Shown here in pieces: positions 1-6,910 of a stretch of 7,751 nt of DNA. Position 1 is the stretch's first letter. Each line of letters starts with the position of its first letter. This DNA comes from Ramlibacter sp. GTDB lineage: Bacteria; Pseudomonadota; Gammaproteobacteria; Burkholderiales; Burkholderiaceae_C. Made by a program: the position numbers and the translations under genes. The stretch lies in assembly GCA_025351615.1 (NCBI GenBank), contig JANXVP010000159.1, positions 1 through 7,751 of the forward strand, written 5' to 3'. Below the pieces are notes generated by a model. That model was not told the origin of the DNA and ran no database searches. It saw only the letters and a list, made by a program, of their open reading frames with translations.

Positions 1-8
1 CCAGGCGC

Positions 9-1554
<1,546 letters not shown>

Positions 1555-1562
1555 GCGGGCGC

Positions 1563-1769
1563 TCAGGCGAGCGGCGTGCGAGCCGGCAACTGGTCGATCT
1601 CGTCGTCGCTGAGCGTACGGGCCTGCTCTTCGAGCAGGATCGGAATGCCGTCGCGGATCGGGTACGCCAGCCGGGCGCTGCGCGAGACCAGCTCCTGGCG
1701 CTCGCGGTCGTAGTCTAGGTGGCCTTTGGTCACCGGGCACACCAGCAGCTCAAGCAGTTTCGGATCCAT
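1563..1769 (-). CDS. Trm112/UPF0434 family small protein (YcaR-like)
   Basis: A 68-residue protein recognisable from [16 protein letters not shown] at the start and [13 protein letters not shown] at 35-47. Family members are usually 55-70 residues. Eukaryotic and archaeal Trm112 proteins activate methyltransferases; the role of the bacterial form is not settled. Many members carry CPxCxG plus further cysteines that bind zinc. Here only Cys11 remains: the second position is Thr (CPVTKG), and the later segment reads [12 protein letters not shown] with no cysteine, so a classical zinc site looks absent. The ATG at 1769 lies inside the end of lpxK (20-base overlap) and the stop is 8 bases before kdsB. 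That places it in the lipid A/Kdo operon with translation likely coupled on both sides. Confidence 0.9.
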   Translation of the reverse strand: MDPKLLELLVCPVTKGHLDYDRERQELVSRSARLAYPIRDGIPILLEEQARTLSDDEIDQLPARTPLA

Positions 1770-2754
1770 GTGCCGATGATAGCTTTGCGTCCAGCAGGCG
1801 GTCGAGCGCCAGCCAGAAACCGGGCTCGATCCGCACCACCAGCGGCACCGCCCACGCGTCGGGCCGGCTGACCCACAGTTTGACCGCATCCTTTTCGGTG
1901 CAGACCACAGTGCTGGCCGGATCGAGGGGCAGCGGCGCATTGTTGTCGAAGTCGTAGTGATCGGGCAGGGCGAAGGTGCATTCCAGCGCCAGCCCCTGGC
2001 CGCGCAGCATGGTGAAGAAGCCAGCCGGATTGGCGATGCCTGCAACCGCCAGCAGCGGCCGCCCGCGCAAGCCACTGAGTTCCATCCGGTCGCCCGCAGC
2101 GTTGCAGGCCAGGGGGGCCAGCTCGCGTTCGACGGTGAACCGGTTCGAACCCCCGGTGAACTCCTTGCCCGCCAGCACAAAGTCGACCGGGCGTGGCCAG
2201 GGCTCGCGCAACGGCCCCGCGGGCAGCAGCCAGCCGTTGCCCACGCCGCGCGCGTCGAACACGCACAGCTCGATGTCACGCTGCAGGGCGAGGTGCTGCA
2301 GGCCGTCATCGGAGACGATCACCTGCACCTGCGGATGCGCGGCCACCAGGGCGCGCCCGGCCTCGGCCCGCTTGCGGGCCACGAACACGGGAACTCCCGC
2401 GGCTCGCTGGATCAGCAGCGGCTCGTCGCCGACCTGTTGCGCCGGGCTGGTCGCGGTGACCTCCAGGCATTGGCGCGACTTGCGTCCATACCCGCGAGAG
2501 ATCACTCCGGCGGACAGGCCGCGAGCGCGCAGATGCTCCAGCACCGCGAGCAGCACCGGCGTCTTTCCCGCACCGCCCGCCACGACGTTGCCCACCACCA
2601 CCACGGGCACCGTCAGCTTGCTGCTGGCCAGCCGCCCCGAGCGGTAGAGGCGGCCGCGCAGCGCGACCAGCGCGCCGTAGACCAATGACAGCGGCCAGAG
2701 CAGCCGCGCGAGCACGCCGCGGCGCAGCCAGGCGCTCTGCAGGGCCTGCCGCAT
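1750..2754 (-). CDS. lpxK: Tetraacyldisaccharide 4'-kinase (lipid A biosynthesis)
   Basis: Phosphorylates the 4' position of the tetraacyl-disaccharide-1-phosphate to make lipid IVA, at the inner face of the inner membrane. The 334 residues match the usual length. An N-terminal hydrophobic segment at about 14-33 probably anchors it to the membrane. The kinase P-loop is [12 protein letters not shown] at 55-66. [10 protein letters not shown] is at 84-93, GDEPLL at 109-114, and SDDGLQH at 148-154 holds the conserved catalytic aspartate region. DHYDF at 265-269 corresponds to the conserved histidine motif, and TEKDAVKL at 286-293 is also typical. The ATG at 2754 is 2 bases after the exbD stop, and the 3' end overlaps the Trm112 start by 20 bases. 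No strong Shine-Dalgarno site is visible, which fits translational coupling to exbD. Confidence 0.97.
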   Translation of the reverse strand: MRQALQSAWLRRGVLARLLWPLSLVYGALVALRGRLYRSGRLASSKLTVPVVVVGNVVAGGAGKTPVLLAVLEHLRARGLSAGVISRGYGRKSRQCLEVTATSPAQQVGDEPLLIQRAAGVPVFVARKRAEAGRALVAAHPQVQVIVSDDGLQHLALQRDIELCVFDARGVGNGWLLPAGPLREPWPRPVDFVLAGKEFTGGSNRFTVERELAPLACNAAGDRMELSGLRGRPLLAVAGIANPAGFFTMLRGQGLALECTFALPDHYDFDNNAPLPLDPASTVVCTEKDAVKLWVSRPDAWAVPLVVRIEPGFWLALDRLLDAKLSSAHGSETA

Positions 2755-2756
2755 GG

Positions 2757-3185
2757 TCAGCGTTTACCGGCCTGGGCCGACGATTCGGTGGCGAAAGTGA
2801 TCTGGTTCAGGCCGGAGCGGCGGGCCGCTTCCATCACGGTGATCACCGACTGGTGGGCGGCCGTGGCATCGGCGCTGATGATCACCACGCTGTCCTTGCC
2901 GAACTTGGCGGCTTCGGTCAGCGCCAGCGCGACCGCTTCGACGCTGCGTCCTGGAACGGGGGTGCGGTTGATGGAGTACTTGCCGTCGGCGCTGACGGCC
3001 ACGATCACTTCCTTGGGATAGTCGCGCTGCGCGTCGGCGTCGGCCACCGGCAGCCGCAGCTGCAGTTCGGTGAACTTGCTGTACGTGGTGGACAGCATCA
3101 GGAAGATCAGCACCACCAGCAGCACGTCGATGAACGGGATCAGGTTGATCTCGGGCTCCTCCTTGGTTCGCGGCCGGAAATTCAT
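2757..3185 (-). CDS. exbD: ExbD/TolR-family biopolymer transport protein
   Basis: Subunit of a proton-driven inner-membrane motor that works with ExbB. The 142 residues are the usual size: a short cytoplasmic N-terminus, one membrane segment at about 13-34 ([20 protein letters not shown]), then a periplasmic domain. Asp20 within PFIDVLLV is the conserved membrane aspartate that carries protons in this family. It follows exbB after 9 bases, with AGGCGG about 5 bases before its ATG, and ends 2 bases before lpxK. No tonB or tolA/tolB/pal is present in the window, so whether it energises TonB, Tol-like or other partners cannot be decided here. Its place with lpxK and kdsB suggests an envelope role. 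Confidence 0.92.
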   Translation of the reverse strand: MNFRPRTKEEPEINLIPFIDVLLVVLIFLMLSTTYSKFTELQLRLPVADADAQRDYPKEVIVAVSADGKYSINRTPVPGRSVEAVALALTEAAKFGKDSVVIISADATAAHQSVITVMEAARRSGLNQITFATESSAQAGKR

Positions 3186-3194
3186 CGTGACCGC

Positions 3195-3821
3195 CTATCT
3201 GCGCAGCTGGTTGAGGTGGCGCACGAAGCGCTCGGCGGCCAGTTCCAGCGTCAGCAGGTATTCGTCGACACGGCCGCGGAAATAGCGCCAGAAGATCAGC
3301 GACGGAATCGCCACGATGAGCCCGAAGGCGGTGTTGTACAGCGCGACCGAAATGCCATGCGCCAGCTGCGCCGGATTGGCGCCCGTGCTGCCGGAGGCGC
3401 CCTGCGAACCGAAGATCTCGATCATGCCGATCACCGTGCCCAGCAGCCCGAGCAAGGGCGCTGCAGAGGCGATGGTGGCCAGCGCGCTGAGGTAGCGCTC
3501 CAGCCGGTGCGCCACGGCCCGCCCGGTGCTTTCCATGGCGCCGCGCAAGTCGACCTCGGTACAGCGGGGGTCGGAATTGAGGGCCCGGAAGCCGCTGGCA
3601 AGCACTTCACCGAGGGCCGAATTCTGCTCCAGCTGCTTGACCACGTCGGGCGCCGGAACCGAGGAGCGGGACACCGCCAGCGCTTCTTCCAGCAGCCTCG
3701 GCGGCGCCACCTTGGCGGTCTTGAGGCTGATGAAACGTTCAATGATGAGGGCGAGCGCCAGGATGGAGCAGGCTACCAGTGGCCAGATCGGCCAGCCTGC
3801 GGCTTGTATGATCGAAAACAA
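3195..3821 (-). CDS. exbB: ExbB/TolQ/MotA-family proton channel protein, TTG start
   Basis: Partner of ExbD that forms the proton-conducting ring of the motor. The 208 residues contain three likely membrane segments, about 9-29, 113-136 and 157-180. The family signatures are GLLGTVIGM at 125-133 and LYNTAFGLIVAIPS at 161-174. Thr129 and Thr164 match the conserved pore threonines. The start is a TTG at 3821: the upstream frame meets TAA at 3863-3861 without any ATG, GGAGAG sits 6 bases before the TTG, and MFSIIQAAGW is a family-like beginning. It is the first gene of the minus-strand cluster, divergent from xseA across a 363-base intergenic region, so its promoter sets expression of the lipid A genes behind it. 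It could be annotated as TolQ-like, because the two families cannot be separated with certainty from sequence alone. Confidence 0.92.
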   Translation of the reverse strand: MFSIIQAAGWPIWPLVACSILALALIIERFISLKTAKVAPPRLLEEALAVSRSSVPAPDVVKQLEQNSALGEVLASGFRALNSDPRCTEVDLRGAMESTGRAVAHRLERYLSALATIASAAPLLGLLGTVIGMIEIFGSQGASGSTGANPAQLAHGISVALYNTAFGLIVAIPSLIFWRYFRGRVDEYLLTLELAAERFVRHLNQLRR

Positions 3822-3827
3822 TGAAGA

Positions 3828-3833
3828 CTCTCC
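3828..3833 (-). promoter_or_regulatory. Shine-Dalgarno site deciding the exbB TTG start
   Basis: GGAGAG on the minus strand, 6 bases before the TTG at 3821. There is no in-frame ATG between the upstream stop and this point, so this site is the main support for the unusual start codon. Confidence 0.75.
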
Positions 3834-3859
3834 GCGCGTGAAGGCGTTGCAGAGCGCAG

Positions 3860-3865
3860 ATTATG
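3860..3865 (-). promoter_or_regulatory. Candidate -10 box for the exbB operon
   Basis: CATAAT on the minus strand matches the TATAAT consensus at 5 of 6 positions and would start transcription near 3853, about 31 bases before the exbB start. The -35 position (3883-3888, GAAAAG) is a poor match, so the promoter may need an activator or may be misassigned. Confidence 0.4.
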
Positions 3866-3906
3866 GCCCAGCGGCCGTGGGCCTTTTCCCGTCGTCCGTG
3901 GGCCTT
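3865..3906. repeat. Repeat cluster of GGCCCA/TGGGCC units upstream of exbB
   Basis: CCGTGGGCCTT occurs twice (3875-3885 and 3896-3906), 21 bases apart, or two helical turns. GGCCCA at 3865-3870 pairs with TGGGCC at 3878-3883 across a 7-base loop, followed by TTTT on the plus strand. The cluster overlaps the -10 to -35 region proposed for exbB, so it could be an operator or a weak plus-strand terminator hairpin. Confidence 0.5.
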
Positions 3907-3968
3907 CGGAGCGCCAGTTGCGATGCAGGAGCCCCCATTGCATGGCGTAGGACGCGACCCACAGAACT

Positions 3969-3977
3969 TGTGGATAA
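3969..3977 (-). promoter_or_regulatory. Perfect DnaA-box match
   Basis: TTATCCACA on the minus strand is identical to the strongest form of the E. coli DnaA box. A weaker copy (TGTGCAGAA on the plus strand, 7 of 9) follows 12 bases later in the same orientation. CCACA at 3959-3963 is an inverted copy of part of the box. Binding is inferred from sequence only. Confidence 0.45.
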
Positions 3978-4030
3978 CTTTGTGCAGAAGTGCCCCTCCA
4001 TTCCCCGCCAGGCCGCGCCAATGCTTCCTC

Positions 4031-4048
4031 ATGACAGATCGATGACAA
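4031..4048 (-). promoter_or_regulatory. Pho-box-like tandem repeat
   Basis: The minus strand reads TTGTCAT-CGAT-CTGTCAT: two 7-base units with a 4-base linker, an 11-base period. The E. coli PhoB site is built from CTGTCAT units with the same spacing, and 13 of the 14 unit bases match. The linker is less A/T-rich than in the consensus. On the plus strand the same bases read as two ATGACA repeats, the second of which is the proposed -35 of xseA. Confidence 0.4.
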
Positions 4049-4070
4049 ATTGAGCAGGAAAATCTTCAAT
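4042..4070 (+). promoter_or_regulatory. Candidate sigma-70-type promoter for xseA
   Basis: ATGACA at 4042-4047 matches the -35 consensus at 5 of 6 positions. TTCAAT at 4065-4070 matches the -10 at 4 of 6, with a 17-base spacer. The transcript would begin near 4077, giving a leader of roughly 108 bases before xseA. Confidence 0.4.
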
Positions 4071-4103
4071 GAAATCAACGGGTTCTGCGACAAAACGGGG
4101 CTC

Positions 4104-4113
4104 TTCCCGGGAA
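4104..4113. repeat. Perfect 10-base palindrome in the xseA leader
   Basis: TTCCCGGGAA is self-complementary. It is flanked by CGGGG (4096-4100) and CCCCG (4117-4121), which can pair around it, so the leader RNA could form a nested hairpin about 60 bases before the xseA start. Its function is unknown. Confidence 0.4.
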
Positions 4114-4174
4114 ACCCCCCGAAAACCCGCGTCGGCGCACGCGCTGTGGACTAAGTTCGCCGCTGAACTGGCCT

Positions 4175-4179
4175 GGAGG
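4175..4179 (+). promoter_or_regulatory. Shine-Dalgarno site deciding the xseA GTG start
   Basis: GGAGG ends 5 bases before the GTG at 4185. This strong site supports the GTG as the initiation codon in the absence of a nearby in-frame ATG. Confidence 0.75.
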
Positions 4180-4184
4180 GCGCG

Positions 4185-5486
4185 GTGCTGCTCACATCAG
4201 CGGTCGACAGACCAGTCGTGACGCCACGGATCTGGCAGGTCGGGGCCTTGTGCCGCGCCATTGCTCAGGCGCTGGAGGCGCGCTTCAACCCGGTGGCGGT
4301 TCGCGGGGAGGTTTCGGGCTTCTCGAAGGCAGCCAGCGGTCATTGCTACTTCTCGCTCAAGGACGGCGACGGGCAGATTCGCTGCGCCATGTTCCGGCGC
4401 GCGGCAGGCCTGCTGGACTTCACGCCCAGGGACGGCGACGCCATCGAAGTGCTGGGACGGCTGGACGTTTACGGCCCGCGCGGCGATTTGCAACTGATCG
4501 TCGAAAGCCTGACCCGTGCCGGGAAGGGTGCACTGTTCGAACAGTTCCTGCGGCTGAAGGCCCGGCTGGAGGCCGAAGGACTGTTCGACCCGGCCCGCAA
4601 ACGGCCGTTGCCCGCCTTGCCGCGTGGAATCGGCCTGGTCACCTCGCCCGGCGCCGCGGCGCTGCATGACGTGGTCACCTGCCTGACGCGCCGTGTCCCG
4701 CACATCCCTGTGGTGCTGGCTCCCGCTGCCGTGCAGGGGAGCCAGGCACCTGGCGACCTGGTGCGGGCACTCAATGGTTTGTACGCCCTCGCAGCAGCCG
4801 GAACCATCGACGTGATCCTGTTGGTGCGCGGAGGCGGTTCGATCGAGGACCTGTGGGCCTTCAACGACGAGTTGCTGGCGTGGACCATCGCCGTCAGCCC
4901 GGTGCCGGTGGTGAGCGGCGTCGGCCACGAAACCGACTTCAGCATTGCCGATTTCGTTGCGGATCTGCGCGCGCCGACGCCGACTGCCGCGGCCGAACTG
5001 GCGGCAACCGCTCGCAACGAGTGGCTCTCCGGCTTGGCACAGGCAGCGACCCGGCTGCGCTCGGTGGCGGCCCGGCGGCTGGACAACGCAAGCCAGCGTA
5101 TCGATGTTGCCGGTTCCCGGCTGGGGCGGCCGTCGGCGCGAATCGGCGCCCAGACCATGCGCCTGGAGCGTGCGACGTACCGATTGCGCCATGCAGCGGC
5201 AACCCGGCTGCAGGCCGCGCAAGCTGCTTTGCCTGGACGTCAGGCGGCGCTCGCGGCCGCCCTGGATGTTCGCCTGCGCCGCGCGCGCGAGGGTCTGGAA
5301 CGGCACAGCCTGCGGCTGGACCTGCTGGACCCCAAACTGGTGCTGCAGCGAGGCTATGCCTTGCTCACGGACCTGGACGGAACCGCTATCAGCCAGACCA
5401 GCCAGACCTGGACCGGGCAGGCGCTGCGCGCAACCCTTGCGGATGGCGAAGTTGATCTCACTGTCGAGCCGCACCGTCTGATTTAG
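4185..5486 (+). CDS. xseA: Exodeoxyribonuclease VII large subunit, GTG start
   Basis: Catalytic subunit of exonuclease VII, which degrades single-stranded DNA from both ends in complex with several copies of the small subunit XseB. The 433 residues compare with 456 in E. coli. An N-terminal OB-fold covers about 13-110 (GEVSGFSKAASGHCYFSLKD at 41-60). The catalytic domain follows, with LVTSPGAAALHD at 151-162, VRGGGSIEDLWAFNDE at 214-229, and GHETDFSIADFVADLRAP at 247-264 continuing into TPTAAAE. A long Arg/Ala/Leu-rich helical region at about 275-380 is the expected coiled-coil that recruits XseB. The C-terminal piece LVLQRGYALLTD at 385-396 with LADGEVDLTV is typical. The start is GTG at 4185 with GGAGG just upstream. 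xseB is not in the window. sodB follows after 47 bases but has its own -10 candidate. Confidence 0.96.
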   Translation: MLLTSAVDRPVVTPRIWQVGALCRAIAQALEARFNPVAVRGEVSGFSKAASGHCYFSLKDGDGQIRCAMFRRAAGLLDFTPRDGDAIEVLGRLDVYGPRGDLQLIVESLTRAGKGALFEQFLRLKARLEAEGLFDPARKRPLPALPRGIGLVTSPGAAALHDVVTCLTRRVPHIPVVLAPAAVQGSQAPGDLVRALNGLYALAAAGTIDVILLVRGGGSIEDLWAFNDELLAWTIAVSPVPVVSGVGHETDFSIADFVADLRAPTPTAAAELAATARNEWLSGLAQAATRLRSVAARRLDNASQRIDVAGSRLGRPSARIGAQTMRLERATYRLRHAAATRLQAAQAALPGRQAALAAALDVRLRRAREGLERHSLRLDLLDPKLVLQRGYALLTDLDGTAISQTSQTWTGQALRATLADGEVDLTVEPHRLI

Positions 5487-5490
5487 TCCC

Positions 5491-5496
5491 TAGAAT
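5491..5496 (+). promoter_or_regulatory. Candidate -10 box for sodB
   Basis: TAGAAT matches TATAAT at 5 of 6 positions and lies 5 bases after the xseA stop. Transcription would start near 5503, giving a leader of about 30 bases. No convincing -35 is present in the end of xseA. No iron-regulator (Fur) box is visible. Confidence 0.5.
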
Positions 5497-5533
5497 CAGG
5501 CCCCTGAGATGCCCTAACCCCTGAGGAAAGACC

Positions 5534-6115
5534 ATGGAACATAACTTGCCCCCGCTGCCGTATCCGATCGATTCGCTGGCCCCGCACTACTCGAAGGAAA
5601 CCCTGGAGTACCACTACGGGAAGCACCACAACGCCTATGTGGTGAATCTCAACAACCTGCAAAAGGGCACCGAGTTCGAAAACATGACGCTGGAGGAAAT
5701 CATCAAGAAGTCCTCGGGCGGCATCTACAACAATTCGGCCCAGGTCTGGAATCACACCTTTTTCTGGAACTGCATGAAGCCAGCCGGCGGCGGCGAGCCC
5801 AAGGGCGCGCTGGCCGATGCCATCGGCAAGAAGTGGAATAGCTACGCCGCCTTCAAGGAAGCCTTCGTCAAATCGGCGGTGGGCAACTTCGGCTCCGGAT
5901 GGACCTGGCTGGTCAAGAAGCCCGACGGCACGGTGGACATCGTCAATACCGGCGCTGCCGGCACGCCGCTCACGACCCAGGACAAGGCGCTGCTGACCGT
6001 GGACGTCTGGGAGCACGCCTATTACATCGACTACCGCAACCTGCGTCCGAAGTTCGTCGAGACCTACCTCGACAAGCTGGCCAACTGGGACTTCGCGCAA
6101 AAGAATTTCGGCTGA
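5534..6115 (+). CDS. sodB: Superoxide dismutase, iron type
   Basis: Converts superoxide to oxygen and hydrogen peroxide in the cytoplasm. The 193 residues align along their whole length with recalled E. coli FeSOD. The metal ligands are His27, His74, Asp157 and His161 ([28 protein letters not shown]). The active-site Tyr35 and Gln70 (SAQVWNH) are present. Gln at position 70, rather than Gly there with Gln near 146, points to the iron-using form. No signal peptide is seen. The ATG at 5534 has GAGGA 6 bases upstream (5523-5527). A perfect hairpin terminator follows the stop by 24 bases, so sodB ends its transcript. A low level of readthrough from xseA is possible because no terminator separates them. 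Confidence 0.97.
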   Translation: MEHNLPPLPYPIDSLAPHYSKETLEYHYGKHHNAYVVNLNNLQKGTEFENMTLEEIIKKSSGGIYNNSAQVWNHTFFWNCMKPAGGGEPKGALADAIGKKWNSYAAFKEAFVKSAVGNFGSGWTWLVKKPDGTVDIVNTGAAGTPLTTQDKALLTVDVWEHAYYIDYRNLRPKFVETYLDKLANWDFAQKNFG

Positions 6116-6139
6116 TTCCGGCCAGTTCCGACCGACAGC

Positions 6140-6169
6140 AACAAGGGCCGCGTGGCCCTTGTTTCATTT
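6140..6169 (+). terminator. Hairpin terminator of sodB, probably shared with the convergent gene
   Basis: AACAAGGGCC (6140-6149) pairs perfectly with GGCCCTTGTT (6154-6163) around the 4-base loop GCGT, followed by TTTCATTT on the plus strand. The stem ends at the base next to the stop codon of the minus-strand DUF192 gene. In the minus direction the tail (TTGCTGTC) is poorer in T, so termination should be stronger for sodB. Confidence 0.8.
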
Positions 6170-6616
6170 CTGGCGGAAGGGCGCACCAGCCAGCCTGGCT
6201 CCGGGCTTGACGCCCTTTTTGGCGAACCAGCCCTGGTTCATCTCCAGGACGAAACGCACCGGCCTGGCCGAGCAGTGAGAATCGAGCGTCTGGGGCTTCA
6301 TGTCCTCGACGTTGACCACCGTGCCGTCGTCATCGACGAACGCCGCGCTCAGGGGCAGCAGCGTATTTTTCATCCAGAAGCACTGCTGCGACGGACGCTC
6401 GAAGATAAAGAGCATGCCTTCGTGCTGAGGCATCTGTTTGCGAAACATCAGGCCGGTCGCACGCTGCTCATCGGTCGCCGCCACCTGGGCGTCGATCTGG
6501 TGCATTCCGGCGCCGATGGTGACGCGACTGAGGTCCATTTGCGGCTCCTCGGCATGCGCTGAGACCAGGGCAACGGCGAGGGCGAGCGATGCAAGGGTGG
6601 GCAGGGATCGGTTCAT
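6164..6616 (-). CDS. DUF192 family exported protein
   Basis: A 150-residue protein with an N-terminal signal peptide (MNRSLPTLASLALAVALVSA, likely cut after AHA at about residue 22). A DUF192 domain follows: RATGLMFRKQMP at 52-63, GMLFIFE at 67-73, FWMKNTLLPLSAAFVD at 80-95, and the ending EMNQGWFAKKGVKPGARL at 125-142. DUF192 proteins are small secreted or periplasmic proteins of unknown function. The ATG at 6616 is preferred because it begins the signal peptide directly. An in-frame ATG at 6637 would add seven residues, but it sits against the terminator T-run of the upstream gene. Neither start has a clear Shine-Dalgarno site. It lies 23 bases downstream of that terminator, so it may depend on readthrough from the small-protein gene. 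It is convergent with sodB. Confidence 0.88.
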   Translation of the reverse strand: MNRSLPTLASLALAVALVSAHAEEPQMDLSRVTIGAGMHQIDAQVAATDEQRATGLMFRKQMPQHEGMLFIFERPSQQCFWMKNTLLPLSAAFVDDDGTVVNVEDMKPQTLDSHCSARPVRFVLEMNQGWFAKKGVKPGARLAGAPFRQK

Positions 6617-6638
6617 GAAGCAATTGTGACGGCTCATG

Positions 6639-6664
6639 AAAAATGCCCGCCGGCGGCGGGCATT
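6639..6664 (-). terminator. Hairpin terminator behind the small exported-protein gene
   Basis: On the minus strand AATGCCCGCC (6664-6655) pairs perfectly with GGCGGGCATT (6651-6642) around a 3-base loop and runs into TTTTT (6643-6639). It begins 22 bases after the stop codon at 6687 and is a textbook intrinsic terminator. It ends only 22 bases before the DUF192 start at 6616. Confidence 0.8.
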
Positions 6665-6686
6665 GCGGGAGCAAAGAGGTCGGGAA

Positions 6687-6899
6687 TTACTTCTTGTCGT
6701 CCATCATGGCCTTATTGGCCTTCTTGACCCTGTGCTTCTTGTGCTTCATGTGCTTCACGGGCTTCTTGTCCATGTTGTCCATCTTGGAACCCGCCATCGG
6801 GGCCGAAGCACCGGACATGGGGGCACCGACGTGCGACGCGGCGAACGCGCCTGACATGACGAAGAGCGAAGCCAGCAGGGCGGCGAGGAGTTTGTTCAT
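6687..6899 (-). CDS. Small exported Met/His/Lys-rich protein, function unknown
   Basis: A 70-residue protein with a clear signal peptide (MNKLLAALLASLFVMSGAFA, likely cut after residue 20) and a mature part of about 50 residues. The mature part contains 12 Lys, 7 Met and 4 His, with the cluster KKPVKHMKHKKH at 45-56 and a hydrophilic tail ending MMDDKK. There is no cysteine and no recognised domain. The composition would suit binding a soft metal such as copper or an acidic polymer, and it resembles in style the acid-shock protein Asr and other small periplasmic Lys/His-rich proteins, but homology is not claimed. The ATG at 6899 has AAGGA 8 bases upstream (6912-6908). The gene has its own terminator and is divergent from icd. 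Its upstream region is unusually A/T-rich. Confidence 0.75.
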   Translation of the reverse strand: MNKLLAALLASLFVMSGAFAASHVGAPMSGASAPMAGSKMDNMDKKPVKHMKHKKHRVKKANKAMMDDKK

Positions 6900-6910
6900 A
6901 TTCCGGATCC

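Larger units (their letters stand above)
3822..4184. other. exbB-xseA divergent intergenic region, no gene
   Basis: This 363-base stretch separates the divergent exbB and xseA. Open frames crossing it have unlike-protein composition and no supported start. In order it holds the exbB Shine-Dalgarno site and -10 candidate, a repeat cluster of TGGGCC units (3865-3906), a perfect DnaA-box match (3969-3977), a tandem 11-base repeat resembling a Pho box (4031-4052), an xseA promoter candidate (4042-4070), and a palindrome in the xseA leader (4104-4113). It is richer in A/T near 4040-4075 than the flanking genes. Confidence 0.7.

Noticed and set aside
1555..1740. 62-codon N-terminal extension of kdsB
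   Set aside because: It is out-of-frame translation of the Trm112 gene; the family start is at 1554.
1957..2688. 243-residue plus-strand open frame opposite lpxK
   Set aside because: It is antisense to lpxK, with no motifs and an Arg/Gln/His-rich composition.
2685..3824. 379-residue plus-strand open frame opposite exbB and exbD
   Set aside because: It is antisense to two well-supported genes, and its His/Gln/Arg-rich composition is typical of antisense translation.
3739..4093. Open frames of about 100 residues in the exbB-xseA intergenic region
   Set aside because: They have no supported start, their composition is unlike a protein, and they cross the candidate regulatory motifs.
3951..4184. 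Replication origin suggested by the DnaA box
   Set aside because: There is only one perfect box, no array of boxes, no strong A/T-rich unwinding region and no dnaA, parA or gidA neighbour.
4197..5474. 425-residue open frame on the minus strand opposite xseA
   Set aside because: It lies fully antisense to a gene with complete family motifs. Its Gln/Arg/Gly-rich product has no recognisable domain, and long antisense frames are expected in GC-rich DNA.
5501..5525. CCCCTGAG direct repeat before sodB (5501-5508 and 5518-5525)
   Set aside because: It is short, and the second copy is largely the sodB Shine-Dalgarno region. There is no support as an operator.
5483..6100. 205-residue minus-strand open frame opposite sodB
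   Set aside because: sodB carries all metal ligands in the other strand; this frame is its shadow.
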